The notes: generated from the sequence alone by a model not told the origin. A stretch of 64,000 bases of DNA from Floricoccus tropicus (GCF_001832905.1 NZ_MKIR01000024.1:124001-188000); one strand, 5' to 3'; positions 42,238 to 51,852 are shown, counted from the first letter of the stretch. Made by a program: numbers and translations.

Positions 42238-42354
42238 TTTGAAGACTATGCAAAAGAGATATTTAATAACTTTTTTCTTTATTCAAAGATTGGCAGACAA
42301 AATAAAGAGTGGCTGGATACAAGTTGGACAATAACAGAAGATTATTACAACTAG
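42238..42354 (+). pseudogene. Possible coding remnant upstream of relA
   Basis: A 38-codon frame without a start, ending in TAG, has a protein-like composition (it includes KIGRQNKEWLDTSWTITEDYY). Two stops in a row precede it. It may be the tail of a decayed gene. Alternatively it is chance; nothing recognisable is left. Confidence 0.25.
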
Positions 42355-42405
42355 TTAAATGTCACATTTTATTTTAGGCAAGATAATTAAACCCTAGGAG
42401 AAAAC

Positions 42406-44628
42406 ATGGCTACTGAACCAAATTTGACGGGCGCACAGGTTGTACGAATCGCCTCTACTTACATGAATGAAAAGGATGTCCGTATGGTCAAGAAGGCTCT
42501 TGACTACGCGACAAAGGCCCATGCTAAACAATATAGACAATCAGGAGAACCATATATTGTGCATCCAATTCAGGTTGCAGGTATTTTAGCCGGCTTAAAA
42601 CTTGATGCTGTCACTGTTTCATGTGGTTTTTTACATGATGTAGTTGAAGATACTGACTACACTCTTGATGATATTGAGCGTGAATTTGGTACTGATGCTA
42701 GAAATATCGTTGATGGGGTTACAAAACTTGGTAAGGTTGAATACAAGTCGCATGAGGAACAACTAGCGGAAAATCACCGTAAGATGCTAATGGCTATGAG
42801 TCGTGATATGCGGGTGATTTTGGTCAAACTTGCTGACCGTCTTCATAATATGCGTACTCTTAAGCATCTACGTCCTGATAAACAAAAGCGTATTTCGACG
42901 GAAACAATGGAAATTTATGCACCACTTGCTCATCGTTTAGGGATTAGTAGCATTAAGTGGGAACTCGAAGATCTAGCATTCCGTTACCTTAATGAACCGG
43001 AATTTTATCGTATTCGTGGTCTAATGAATGAAAAACGTGCGGACCGAGAAGCCTTGGTTAAGGAAGTTGTTGGTAAACTTTCAGAGCAGCTTGAAAATGT
43101 TGGTATTGAAGATGCTGATGTTTATGGTCGACCAAAGCATATTTATTCTATCTATAAAAAGATGCACGATAAGAAGAAGCGCTTTGATGAAATTTATGAC
43201 CTGATTGCAATCCGCTGTATTCTAGATACAACTAGTGATGTCTACACTACACTTGGTTACATCCATGATTTGTGGAAGCCAATGCCAGGACGTTTTAAAG
43301 ACTACATTGCAAACCCAAAAGAAAATGGTTATCAGTCAATCCATACAACTGTCTATGGCCCTAAAGGACCAATCGAATTCCAAATTAGAACTCAAAAGAT
43401 GCATGAAATCGCTGAATATGGGGTTGCGGCTCACTGGGCTTACAAGGAAGGCAAAAAATCACCTAAGGCTGAAGAGCTTAATCAGAATTTAAACTGGATT
43501 CAAGAACTTGTTGAACTTCAAGATGCAAGTAATAACGCCCAAGATTTTGTTAAACAGGTTCAAGAGGATATCTTTGCAGAAAAGATTTATGTCTTTACTC
43601 CTAATGGAGAAGTTCAAGAATTACCAGCAGGAAGTGTACCAATTGACTTTGCCTATGCCATCCACACTCAAGTAGGAGATAAAGCTACTGGAGCTAAGGT
43701 TAATGGACGTATGGTTCCAATTACTCATGTTTTAAAAACAGGGGATGTTGTTGAAATCATAACAAGCAAATCTTCATTTGGACCAAGTAGAGACTGGCTT
43801 AAATTGGTTAAAACCAATAAAGCCAAAAATAAAATTAAGAATTTTTTCAAGAATCAAGACAAGCAATTATCTGTTAATAAAGGTCGTGAGATGCTTCAAG
43901 ATTACTTGCAAGAACAAGATTTTGTTGCTAATCAATACCTTGATAAGAAGCACCTTGATGATATCTGCGATAAATTAAACTTTAAGAATGCTGATGCACT
44001 TTTTGCCTCAATAGGTTTTGGTGAGACAGGGGTCATAAGTGTCTTCAACAAGTTAACTGAAGAGGAACGCCGCGAGCGAGAACGTGAAAAACAACGCCAA
44101 GAAGCTGAAGAGCTTATGCAAGGTGGCGAGGTTAAAAAGACTAAGACTGATGTAATGAAGGTCCGTCATGATGGTGGAGTGAATGTTGCAAACATCGACA
44201 GTCTACTAGTTCGTATGAGTAAATGTTGTAATCCTGTACCTGGTGATGATATTATTGGATATATTACTAAAGGTCGTGGTGTGTCAATTCACAGAAGTGA
44301 TTGCCAAAATGTTAAGGCGCAACCAGATTACGAAAGCCGTCTGATTGATGTTGAATGGGAAGATTCTAGCATTTCTAACAATAAGGAATATGTTGCAAAT
44401 GTTGATGTATATGGCTTCAACCGTCCAGGTCTTTTAAACGATATTTTACAGGTTTTAAGTAATACAACTAAGAACTTGATTTCAGTATCGGCTGTTCCAA
44501 GTAAGGATATGAAAACTGCAAATATCCATGTTTCATTGGGCATTAAGAATCTTAATGAGCTAACTTTCGTTGTTGATAAGATAAAGATGGTTCCAGACGT
44601 TTATTCGGTTAAAAGGACAAATGGATAG
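42406..44628 (+). CDS. relA: Bifunctional (p)ppGpp synthetase/hydrolase
   Basis: 740 residues in the long RSH order. The hydrolase HD domain holds HDVVEDTDY near residue 78. The synthetase part contains YQSIHTTVYGPKG near 307 and EFQIRTQKMH. A TGS domain (about 390-450) starts IYVFTPNGEVQELP. The ACT domain closes the protein (about 665-740). Intact HD residues suggest it can both make and destroy (p)ppGpp. TAGGAG lies before the ATG; dtd follows with no gap. Confidence 0.95.
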   Translation: MATEPNLTGAQVVRIASTYMNEKDVRMVKKALDYATKAHAKQYRQSGEPYIVHPIQVAGILAGLKLDAVTVSCGFLHDVVEDTDYTLDDIEREFGTDARNIVDGVTKLGKVEYKSHEEQLAENHRKMLMAMSRDMRVILVKLADRLHNMRTLKHLRPDKQKRISTETMEIYAPLAHRLGISSIKWELEDLAFRYLNEPEFYRIRGLMNEKRADREALVKEVVGKLSEQLENVGIEDADVYGRPKHIYSIYKKMHDKKKRFDEIYDLIAIRCILDTTSDVYTTLGYIHDLWKPMPGRFKDYIANPKENGYQSIHTTVYGPKGPIEFQIRTQKMHEIAEYGVAAHWAYKEGKKSPKAEELNQNLNWIQELVELQDASNNAQDFVKQVQEDIFAEKIYVFTPNGEVQELPAGSVPIDFAYAIHTQVGDKATGAKVNGRMVPITHVLKTGDVVEIITSKSSFGPSRDWLKLVKTNKAKNKIKNFFKNQDKQLSVNKGREMLQDYLQEQDFVANQYLDKKHLDDICDKLNFKNADALFASIGFGETGVISVFNKLTEEERREREREKQRQEAEELMQGGEVKKTKTDVMKVRHDGGVNVANIDSLLVRMSKCCNPVPGDDIIGYITKGRGVSIHRSDCQNVKAQPDYESRLIDVEWEDSSISNNKEYVANVDVYGFNRPGLLNDILQVLSNTTKNLISVSAVPSKDMKTANIHVSLGIKNLNELTFVVDKIKMVPDVYSVKRTNG

Positions 44629-45081
44629 ATGAGAATTATAATACAAAGAGTTTCACAAGCCAGTGTATCAATTGATTCCAAAGTTGTGGGACAGATAAAA
44701 GATGGTTTGCTCTTGCTTGTTGGTGTGGAAGACGCAGATAGCGAAGTTGATATAGTGTATGCTGCGCGAAAGATTGCTAATATGCGAATTTTCTCGGACG
44801 AAAATGGCAAGATGAATCTATCAGTTAAGGACATTCAAGGAAGTATTTTATCAATTTCCCAGTTTACTCTATATGCTGATACAAAAAAAGGTAATCGTCC
44901 AAGTTTTACTAAGGCAGGGCGTCCTGACTATGCTAGTAAATGCTATCAATCTTTTAATGAAAAACTAAAAGAAGAGGGTATTGAAGATATTCAGACAGGT
45001 ATATTTGGTGCAGATATGCAGGTCAGTCTTGTAAACGATGGACCTGTTACTATAGTACTTGATACTGCTGAAGTGAGATAA
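44629..45081 (+). CDS. dtd: D-aminoacyl-tRNA deacylase
   Basis: 150 residues. [17 protein letters not shown] near residue 78 and the C-terminal NDGPVT (cross-subunit Gly-Pro motif) identify DTD, which removes D-amino acids from tRNA. Its ATG immediately follows the relA stop, the standard relA-dtd order. Confidence 0.95.
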   Translation: MRIIIQRVSQASVSIDSKVVGQIKDGLLLLVGVEDADSEVDIVYAARKIANMRIFSDENGKMNLSVKDIQGSILSISQFTLYADTKKGNRPSFTKAGRPDYASKCYQSFNEKLKEEGIEDIQTGIFGADMQVSLVNDGPVTIVLDTAEVR

Positions 45082-45104
45082 ATCAATATATTTTAAAAAG
45101 AGAA

Positions 45105-45143
45105 AAATGTTTAACCTATAGTTTGACAGGTTAGGCATTTTTA
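45105..45143 (+). terminator. Terminator after dtd
   Basis: AAATGTTTAACCT pairs with AGGTTAGGCATTT through two wobbles, followed by T's. Confidence 0.75.
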
Positions 45144-45207
45144 TTTAAAATAAATTCGTTAGATTGAATCTTAAAAAACTAAATAAAATGCAGAGGCAAA
45201 AAAGAAA

Positions 45208-45990
45208 ATGGTTAGAGAAAAAAATAATTCTTTAGAAAAAAGAAGAATGAAAAATAAGTCAGAAAAAGAAGCTGAAATAATAAAAACTCGTCAAGAAATG
45301 CAAGGAGAGTTTTTGCAGAATCATCCAGAGTTTAAAGATATGGATGAAAAAGAAATTCCTAATGAGATGAGGAAACTTGGCGAAGCGCGTGCTCATAAAA
45401 GAAATAAAAGATTACGTGAACATTTGGAATTATTTAATGATGCAATAATTGCTATAATAACAACAGTTATGTTGCTTGAGATACCAATTCCAACTGGGAA
45501 TAGTGGTTATGGTGAATTTTTAGAAAGCATTGGGATATTTTTAGTATCATTTTTCCTAATGGCCGACTTCTGGATTACCCATCATAAAATGTATGATGAT
45601 GTAGATGAAATAACCGACAGTATAGTAGTATTTGACTTTATATTTATGGCAATATTATCCATTATTCCTTTATTGACTAAATGGATAATGGTTGAGCCAA
45701 CAAGTTTTGCAGTGTTGAATTATGGGGTCGCCTTCATCTTAATTAGGTTGAGTCAAGGATTCTTGAACTATGCTATTTCTAAAGAAAGATTTAAAGGTAT
45801 GAAAGTTACTGGTGAGCTTTCTAAAAAGATTTCATTAGGACGTTTACTCATATCCCTTATTTGGGCAGTTATTTTGACTATCTTTGGATACATCAATCCA
45901 AGCATTGGCCGCTGGTTATTTATAACCCTTCCAATATTGAGCTTCGTTTTTATGGCGATTGATAATAGAAAAAGGGAAGAGTATTTATAG
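45208..45990 (+). CDS. TMEM175-family (DUF1211) membrane protein with charged N-terminal extension
   Basis: 260 residues. After about 75 charged residues rich in Lys and Glu comes LFNDAIIAIITTVMLLEIPIP, the counterpart of the FSD motif helix of TMEM175 potassium channels. ADFWITHHKMYDDVDEI and a total of about six helices fit the bacterial DUF1211 form. The FSD triplet reads FND here, so channel selectivity may differ. The hydrophilic extension is not usual. Function is inferred only from the family. Confidence 0.75.
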   Translation: MVREKNNSLEKRRMKNKSEKEAEIIKTRQEMQGEFLQNHPEFKDMDEKEIPNEMRKLGEARAHKRNKRLREHLELFNDAIIAIITTVMLLEIPIPTGNSGYGEFLESIGIFLVSFFLMADFWITHHKMYDDVDEITDSIVVFDFIFMAILSIIPLLTKWIMVEPTSFAVLNYGVAFILIRLSQGFLNYAISKERFKGMKVTGELSKKISLGRLLISLIWAVILTIFGYINPSIGRWLFITLPILSFVFMAIDNRKREEYL

Positions 45991-46048
45991 TAAACAAATT
46001 TGTAAATAAGAGCCTTATCCATAGATATATAAGACTCTATATGTTATT

Positions 46049-46077
46049 AAGGAAGTATTATTTAGCTTCCTTTTTTT
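46049..46077 (+). terminator. Terminator after the TMEM175-like gene
   Basis: AAGGAAG (46049-46055) pairs with CTTCCTT (46066-46072) and T run. Confidence 0.7.
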
Positions 46078-46110
46078 GTAACAGTCTAATCTGTTTAAAG
46101 AATTTTATTA

Positions 46111-46139
46111 TTGACAATTTTCAGACAATTTAATATAAT
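46111..46139 (+). promoter_or_regulatory. liv operon promoter
   Basis: TTGACA, 17-base spacer, TATAAT: a full-consensus promoter with a CodY box in its spacer. Confidence 0.85.
46116..46130. promoter_or_regulatory. CodY box in the liv promoter
   Basis: AATTTTCAGACAATT matches 14 of 15 bases of the CodY consensus. Lying between -35 and -10, it should repress when branched-chain amino acids are plentiful. Confidence 0.72.
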
Positions 46140-46192
46140 ACGATATTATATTTGGAAATAAATAGTATGAATAATTTGGAGAGGTTTAAAAT

Positions 46193-47374
46193 ATGAAAAA
46201 AGTAGTTAAATCTGCTTTAGCTGTTCTAGCAACTTTATCACTCGCTGGGTGTGCTCAAGCGCCAATTGGAGCGCCAGAAGGTGCAGCAAATAAAGTTGGT
46301 GATACATTTAAAATTGGTTATAATTTAGAACTTACAGGAGCTGTAGCTGCCTATGGTTCACAAGAAAAAATGGGAGCTGATTTAGCAGTTAAAGAAATTA
46401 ATGAATCTGGTGGAATTGATGGTAAAAAAATAGAAGTTGTCTCTAAAGACAACAAATCTGATAATGCGGAAGCTGCCAGTGTTGCAAGTAGTTTGGTATC
46501 AAATGATAAGGTAGTAGCAGCAGTAGGACCTGCCACATCAGGAGCTGCAAAAGCAACAATCCCTAATATGACTCAAGCAGGTGTTCCTTTAATTACACCT
46601 TCAGGATCAGATGATAGTTTAACATTAATGAAAAACGGTCGTCTTAACGAATTTGCTTTTAGGACAATATTCCAAGACAGTGATCAAGGAAGAATTATTT
46701 CAACCTATGTCACTAATAACTTGAAGGCGCAAAAAGTTTTAATCTATTATGATAATTCAAGTGACTATGCTAAAGGTATCTATTCTTCATTTAAGAAGAA
46801 TTTCAAAGGAGATATTGTAGATACAGTAACTTTCCAATCAGGAGATAAAGACTTCCAAGCTACACTTTCAAAAGTGAAAAATCTTAAGTACGATGCAATT
46901 GTAATGCCAGGTTACTATAATGAAACAGGACTGATTACAAAACAAGCACGTGAACTTGGAATTACTGCTCCAATAATTGGTGGTGACGGATTTGCATCAG
47001 ATACTTATGTGCAACTTTCAGGTAAAAAGGCAGCGACAGATGTTCATTATGTAGCAGCATTTTCACCCAAAGCACCTGCAAGTAAAAAGACAGAACCTTT
47101 TATAAAGAATTTCAAGGCAGCAAATAATCAAGAACCATCTGCCTTTGCAGCTCTTGCTTACGATGCAGTTTATATGATAAAAGAGGCTGCTGAAAATGGT
47201 AAGGTTGAAGATTCAGCTCAACTAGCCAAAGAATTAGCTGAGATTAAAGATTTTGACGGAGTTACAGGAGTTATGACTATAGACAAAAATCATAATCCAG
47301 TTAAGTCTGCTGTTATCGTAACTCTAGATAATGGTGTAGAATCTAAAGCAGAAGTAGTAAACCCTGAAAAATAA
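46193..47374 (+). CDS. livJ: Branched-chain amino acid ABC transporter substrate-binding lipoprotein
   Basis: 393 residues. A signal peptide ends in the lipobox LSLAGC (Cys20), so the mature protein is lipid-anchored outside the membrane. FKIGYNLELTGAVAAYGSQEKMGADLAV is the start of the type I periplasmic-binding fold, and PATSGAAKATIP near residue 115 is in the ligand cleft. It delivers leucine, isoleucine and valine to LivHMGF. First gene of the operon. Confidence 0.93.
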   Translation: MKKVVKSALAVLATLSLAGCAQAPIGAPEGAANKVGDTFKIGYNLELTGAVAAYGSQEKMGADLAVKEINESGGIDGKKIEVVSKDNKSDNAEAASVASSLVSNDKVVAAVGPATSGAAKATIPNMTQAGVPLITPSGSDDSLTLMKNGRLNEFAFRTIFQDSDQGRIISTYVTNNLKAQKVLIYYDNSSDYAKGIYSSFKKNFKGDIVDTVTFQSGDKDFQATLSKVKNLKYDAIVMPGYYNETGLITKQARELGITAPIIGGDGFASDTYVQLSGKKAATDVHYVAAFSPKAPASKKTEPFIKNFKAANNQEPSAFAALAYDAVYMIKEAAENGKVEDSAQLAKELAEIKDFDGVTGVMTIDKNHNPVKSAVIVTLDNGVESKAEVVNPEK

Positions 47375-47401
47375 TAATGAAAAAAGTTTAAAGGAGAATC
47401 A

Positions 47402-48283
47402 ATGCAAATAATAGTAAATGGTTTGATTCTTGGTAGTGTCTATGCTCTAATTGCCTTAGGTTATACAATGGTATATGGGATTATCAAGCTTATCAACTTT
47501 GCCCACGGTGATGTTTACATGATGGGAGCCTTTATCGGTTACTTCCTGATAAATAACTTACATATGAATTTCTATGTTGCTCTTATTCTATCGATGATTT
47601 TGACAGCATGTTTAGGCGTAATAATTGAATTTTTAGCCTACAGACCACTTAGAAATTCAACGAGAATTGCAGCTCTAATTACTGCAATAGGAGTATCATT
47701 CTTGCTTGAAAATGTGATGATTTATTTCGTCGGTTCTTCAGCGAGACAATTCCCACAAGCAATTGAAGTTAAAAAATATACTTTTGGTTCTGTGAATATT
47801 ACAAATATTCAATTGATGATTTTGATAACTTCACTTGTTCTAATGGTTTTACTTCAATTAATAGTTCAAAAAACAAAAATGGGTAAAGCAATGCGTGCGG
47901 TATCTGTTGATACTGAAGCTGCACAATTGATGGGGATTAATGTAGATCACACAATCAGTTTCACATTTGCACTAGGTTCAGCACTCGCAGGAGCAGCTGG
48001 CGTTATGATTGGTCTATATTATGGATCAATTGACCCACTTATGGGAATGACACCAGGACTTAAAGCATTCGTAGCAGCGGTTCTTGGAGGTATTGGAATT
48101 ATCCCAGGTGCAGCGCTTGGTGGTATTGTAATTGGACTACTAGAAACATTTACTCAATCACTTCCAGGAAAACTTTCATGGATTGCAGGTTACAAAGATG
48201 CAGTTGTTTATGCAATTTTGATTATCATCTTGCTTGTTAAACCAGCTGGTATTCTTGGTAAAGATGTTAAGGAGAAGGTGTAA
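47402..48283 (+). CDS. livH: Branched-chain amino acid ABC transporter permease LivH
   Basis: 293 residues, about eight helices. LILGSVYALIALGYTMVYGIIKLINFAHGD opening and AMRAVSVDTEAAQLMGINVD near residue 165 (the loop touching the ATPases) are typical of LivH. AAAGGAG precedes the ATG; livM begins one base after its stop. Confidence 0.93.
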   Translation: MQIIVNGLILGSVYALIALGYTMVYGIIKLINFAHGDVYMMGAFIGYFLINNLHMNFYVALILSMILTACLGVIIEFLAYRPLRNSTRIAALITAIGVSFLLENVMIYFVGSSARQFPQAIEVKKYTFGSVNITNIQLMILITSLVLMVLLQLIVQKTKMGKAMRAVSVDTEAAQLMGINVDHTISFTFALGSALAGAAGVMIGLYYGSIDPLMGMTPGLKAFVAAVLGGIGIIPGAALGGIVIGLLETFTQSLPGKLSWIAGYKDAVVYAILIIILLVKPAGILGKDVKEKV

Positions 48284-48284
48284 T

Positions 48285-49238
48285 ATGAAAAAGAATTTAA
48301 AAATTAACCTTATCTGGTTGGCATTTTTAGCTGCTGGTTATATAGTATTGTCACTCTTAATTGGGAGTGGAGCAATTAACCCATTTGGAGTTCAGACAAT
48401 TTCTTATATCGGTATTCAAATTATTTTAGCCGTTGGTTTAAACTTCGTAATGGGTTTCAATGGACAGTTCTCATTTGGTACTGCAGGATTTATGGCCATT
48501 GGTGCATATGCTGCAGCAATTGTAGGTATGTATAGTCGTTATTATGCTCACTTCTATTTAGCAATGATTGTTGGTGCAATTTTAGCAGGTGTTGTGGCAT
48601 TAATTGTTGGTATTCCAACATTAAGACTAAAGGGTGATTATCTTGCAATCGCAACGCTTGGTGTTTCAGAGATCATTCGTATTTTAATTATGAATGGTGG
48701 GGAACTTACAAATGGAGCAGCAGGTTTATCAGGTGTTCCAAGATTTACAAACTGGCAAACAGTTTATATTTTCGTTGTGTTAGCTGTCGTTTTCACTATG
48801 AACTTTATTAATTCAACAGCAGGTCGTGAGACGTTGTCAATTCGTGAAGACGAAATCGCGGCGGAATCAATGGGTGTCAATACAACTAAAGTTAAAGTTA
48901 TTGCATTCGTTTATGGAGCAGTATTATCTAGTATTGCCGGATCACTCTATGCTGGTTTAATTGGTACAGTTACACCCAAAGACTTCACTTGGTTACAGTC
49001 TGTAAATATCATTATTATTGTCGTATTTGGAGGCCTAGGCTCAATTACAGGTACAATAATTGCTGCTATTGCCCTAGGTTTCCTAAATGTATTTTTACAA
49101 GACTTTGGAAGCTTACGTATGATAATATATTCACTTGCTTTGATTATGGTTATGATTTTCCGACCAGGAGGCCTACTTGGTACAAAAGAATTCAAATTAT
49201 CAACTTTATTTAATAAAAAAACAAAGGAGGGCAGATAA
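48285..49238 (+). CDS. livM: Branched-chain amino acid ABC transporter permease LivM
   Basis: 317 residues from the ATG at 48285, with AAGGAGAAGG upstream; an earlier ATG at 48234 lies inside livH. GLNFVMGFNGQFSFGTAGFMAIGAYAA near residue 50 and the coupling loop SIREDEIAAESMGVNTTKVK near 190 identify LivM. It pairs with LivH. Confidence 0.93.
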   Translation: MKKNLKINLIWLAFLAAGYIVLSLLIGSGAINPFGVQTISYIGIQIILAVGLNFVMGFNGQFSFGTAGFMAIGAYAAAIVGMYSRYYAHFYLAMIVGAILAGVVALIVGIPTLRLKGDYLAIATLGVSEIIRILIMNGGELTNGAAGLSGVPRFTNWQTVYIFVVLAVVFTMNFINSTAGRETLSIREDEIAAESMGVNTTKVKVIAFVYGAVLSSIAGSLYAGLIGTVTPKDFTWLQSVNIIIIVVFGGLGSITGTIIAAIALGFLNVFLQDFGSLRMIIYSLALIMVMIFRPGGLLGTKEFKLSTLFNKKTKEGR

Positions 49239-50003
49239 ATGGCACTTCTTGAAGTAAAAAATTTAACAAAAAACTTTGGTGGACTTACAGCAGTTAGTGA
49301 TGTAAGCATGGAATTAGAAAAGTCTGAGTTAGTAGGACTTATTGGACCTAATGGAGCTGGTAAAACTACTCTGTTTAATTTGTTGACAGGTGTTTATGAG
49401 CCTACTGAAGGGACTATTGTTCTTGATGGGGAAAAATTAAATGGTCTTCCACCTTACAAATTTGCTCAATCTGGTCTAGGCAGAACTTTCCAGAATATTA
49501 GACTGTTTAAAGATCTATCAGTAATGGATAATGTTTTAATTGCAATGGGTGCTAAAAAGAAGAAGCACTTTCTTGCAACATTTCTTCGCTTACCAGCATT
49601 TTATAATCAGGATGAGGATCTTAGAAAAAATGCAGTAGAATTACTGAAAATATTTAATTTAGAGGATAAAACGGAAACTCTGGCTAAAAATTTACCTTAT
49701 GGTCAACAAAGAAAACTTGAAATTGTTAGGGCACTTGCTACAAATCCAAAAATATTATTTCTTGATGAACCAGCAGCAGGTATGAATCCACAAGAAACTG
49801 CAGAACTTACCATCTTGATTAAAGAAATTCAAGAAAAGTTTGACATTACTGTACTTTTGATTGAACATGACATGGGACTTGTAATGAATGTTTGTGAGCG
49901 TATTTATGTTCTTGAATATGGTCGTATGATCGCTCATGGTACTCCAGAGGAGATTAAAAATAATAAACGAGTTATTGAAGCATATCTTGGAGGTGAGGCA
50001 TAA
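49239..50003 (+). CDS. livG: Branched-chain amino acid ABC transporter ATP-binding protein LivG
   Basis: 254 residues. Walker A GPNGAGKTT near residue 37, signature variant LPYGQQRKLEIVRAL near 150 and Walker B ILFLDEPAAGMNP are the LivG forms. The stop overlaps the livF start (TAATG). Confidence 0.93.
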   Translation: MALLEVKNLTKNFGGLTAVSDVSMELEKSELVGLIGPNGAGKTTLFNLLTGVYEPTEGTIVLDGEKLNGLPPYKFAQSGLGRTFQNIRLFKDLSVMDNVLIAMGAKKKKHFLATFLRLPAFYNQDEDLRKNAVELLKIFNLEDKTETLAKNLPYGQQRKLEIVRALATNPKILFLDEPAAGMNPQETAELTILIKEIQEKFDITVLLIEHDMGLVMNVCERIYVLEYGRMIAHGTPEEIKNNKRVIEAYLGGEA

Positions 50004-50707
50004 TGTTAAAAGTTGAAAATTTATCAGTCTATTATGGTGTCATCCAAGCTGTAAAAGATGTAAATTTCGAAGTTAATGAAGGGGAAGTTGTATCACTTAT
50101 CGGTGCAAATGGTGCTGGTAAAACTACAATTCTTCATACAATTTCAGGTCTAGTTCGTCCTAAAGAAGGAATTATTACCTTTGAAGGACAGGAAATTCAA
50201 AAAACTGCACCGCAAAAAATAGTCTCTTCAGGACTTTGTCAGGTTCCAGAGGGACGTCATGTTTTTCCAGGAATGACAGTAATGGAAAATCTTGAGATGG
50301 GAGCTTTTTTAAAGAAAGACCGTGAAGAAAATCAAAGAAACTTAAAAAAGGTTTTTGATCGTTTTCCTAGGTTAGAAGAACGCAAAAATCAAGACGCAGC
50401 TACTTTATCTGGTGGTGAACAGCAAATGCTTGCCATGGGTAGAGCTTTAATGGGTACACCTAAGCTATTATTACTTGATGAACCTTCAATGGGGCTTGCA
50501 CCTATCTTTATTCAAGAAATTTTTGATATAATTCAAGATATACAGAAGCAAGGAACTACAGTGCTTTTAATCGAACAAAATGCTAATATGGCACTTTCTA
50601 TTGCTGATAGAGGTTATGTACTTGAGACAGGACAAATTGTCCTTGCAGGCACTGGGCAAGAACTGCTTGCTAGCGATGAAGTACGTAAAGCATACCTAGG
50701 TGGTTAG
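50003..50707 (+). CDS. livF: Branched-chain amino acid ABC transporter ATP-binding protein LivF
   Basis: 234 residues. Walker A GANGAGKTT near residue 36, signature LSGGEQQMLAMGRAL near 136, Walker B LLLLDEPSMGLAP. VPEGRHVFPGMTVMENL is the LivF Q-loop region. Last transporter gene of the operon. Confidence 0.93.
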   Translation: MLKVENLSVYYGVIQAVKDVNFEVNEGEVVSLIGANGAGKTTILHTISGLVRPKEGIITFEGQEIQKTAPQKIVSSGLCQVPEGRHVFPGMTVMENLEMGAFLKKDREENQRNLKKVFDRFPRLEERKNQDAATLSGGEQQMLAMGRALMGTPKLLLLDEPSMGLAPIFIQEIFDIIQDIQKQGTTVLLIEQNANMALSIADRGYVLETGQIVLAGTGQELLASDEVRKAYLGG

Positions 50708-50799
50708 ATAAAAGCTTATCAAACAATCAAAGGGAACAGACAATATGCTAAGTAGTAGTGAGTTTGAATTATAAAAATCAAAAATAATAAGGAGAAAAG

Positions 50800-51459
50800 A
50801 TGGCAGTTAAGGATTTTATGACAACAGAAGTAATTAGCGTTACTCCTGATACAAAAGTTGCAAAAGCTACGGATTTGATGCGTGAAAAAGGTATTCATCG
50901 TTTACCAGTACTTGATGGAGATAAGCTAGTTGGTTTGGTAACAGAAGGTACGATTGCGGAGGCAAGTCCAAGTAAAGCAACAAGTCTATCAGTTTATGAA
51001 ATGAATTATTTGTTGAATAAGACAACAGTTAAGGCAATCATGATAAAAAATGTTATCACTGTTTCTCAATTTGCATCACTTGAGGATGCAGTCTATTTGA
51101 TGCGTGAAAACAATGTTAGCGTATTGCCAGTAGTTGATAATGGACAAGTTGAAGGAATAATTACAGATAAAGATGTATTCGATGCATTTTTAAAGATTGC
51201 TGGATACGGAGAACCAGGAATTCGTTTACGTTTGGTTATGAAAAATGAAATAGGAGTTCTTGAGAGAATTTCGGATTTAGTAACTGAAAATGGATTCAAT
51301 GTTTCTAGTATAATTCAGTTAAACAATAAAGAGGATAAGACAACAATTCTTGAAATCTTGATTGAAGGTAAATTATCAGCAAAAGAAATAAAAGATAAGT
51401 TTACAGAAGCTGGTTTCACTGTTGAAGATGTTGAACAGACTGAAGCAACAGCAAATTAA
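50800..51459 (+). CDS. CBS-ACT domain protein (AcuB-like)
   Basis: 219 residues. Two CBS domains (about 1-55 and 75-130; MTTEVISVTPDTKVAKATDLM and MIKNVITVSQFASLEDAVYLM) are followed by an ACT domain (about 140-215; RLVMKNEIGVLERISDLV). The layout matches AcuB-like proteins, which often lie beside liv genes in streptococci and lactococci. It probably senses an adenine nucleotide and an amino acid, perhaps a branched-chain one. Separated from livF by 92 bases without a terminator. Confidence 0.82.
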   Translation: MAVKDFMTTEVISVTPDTKVAKATDLMREKGIHRLPVLDGDKLVGLVTEGTIAEASPSKATSLSVYEMNYLLNKTTVKAIMIKNVITVSQFASLEDAVYLMRENNVSVLPVVDNGQVEGIITDKDVFDAFLKIAGYGEPGIRLRLVMKNEIGVLERISDLVTENGFNVSSIIQLNNKEDKTTILEILIEGKLSAKEIKDKFTEAGFTVEDVEQTEATAN

Positions 51460-51480
51460 AATCGCGTGAGCGATTTTTTT
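51458..51480 (+). terminator. Terminator of the liv region
   Basis: AAAATCGC/GCGATTTT 8-bp stem with GTGA loop and T run. Confidence 0.85.
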
Positions 51481-51653
51481 GTCAGTATGTACTTGATGAA
51501 TAATTACCAAAATATTTAAGAGTTACTAGGGTGAAATGAAAAAAATTTTTTAGGAAATATATAAATTATTAATCACAGAAGACAAAATTTGTGAATATAT
51601 TTATTGAAATGTTAGTAAAATCCTTTAAATGCTTATTTTCTAAGTAAATCTTA

Positions 51654-51682
51654 TTGACACTAATGACTTTAAGTGATATTAT
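51654..51682 (+). promoter_or_regulatory. str operon promoter
   Basis: TTGACA at 51654, 17-base spacer, TATTAT at 51677. Confidence 0.78.
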
Positions 51683-51689
51683 TACTAAC

Positions 51690-51840
51690 GGTACTTTTTA
51701 CATTTGGTCTCTCGAAAGTGTACAGAGACGTGCTGACAAGTTGCAAGGTACACACAACCGTTGTCTGCGTGACCGCGTTGGTAATCAAGTCACCCTTGGT
51801 TATCTAAAGACTACAAAACACAAATTATAAAAATAAGGAG
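51690..51840 (+). ncRNA. Structured rpsL leader RNA (inferred)
   Basis: The leader is distinctly richer in G and C than other gaps. It contains GTCTCT/AGAGAC (51707-51729) and a 10-bp hairpin with two wobbles (51780-51789 with 51795-51804). No T run follows, so it is not a plain terminator. It could take part in ribosomal-protein feedback. I do not recognise a named family. Confidence 0.4.
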
Positions 51841-51852
51841 TAAGTTAATTAA

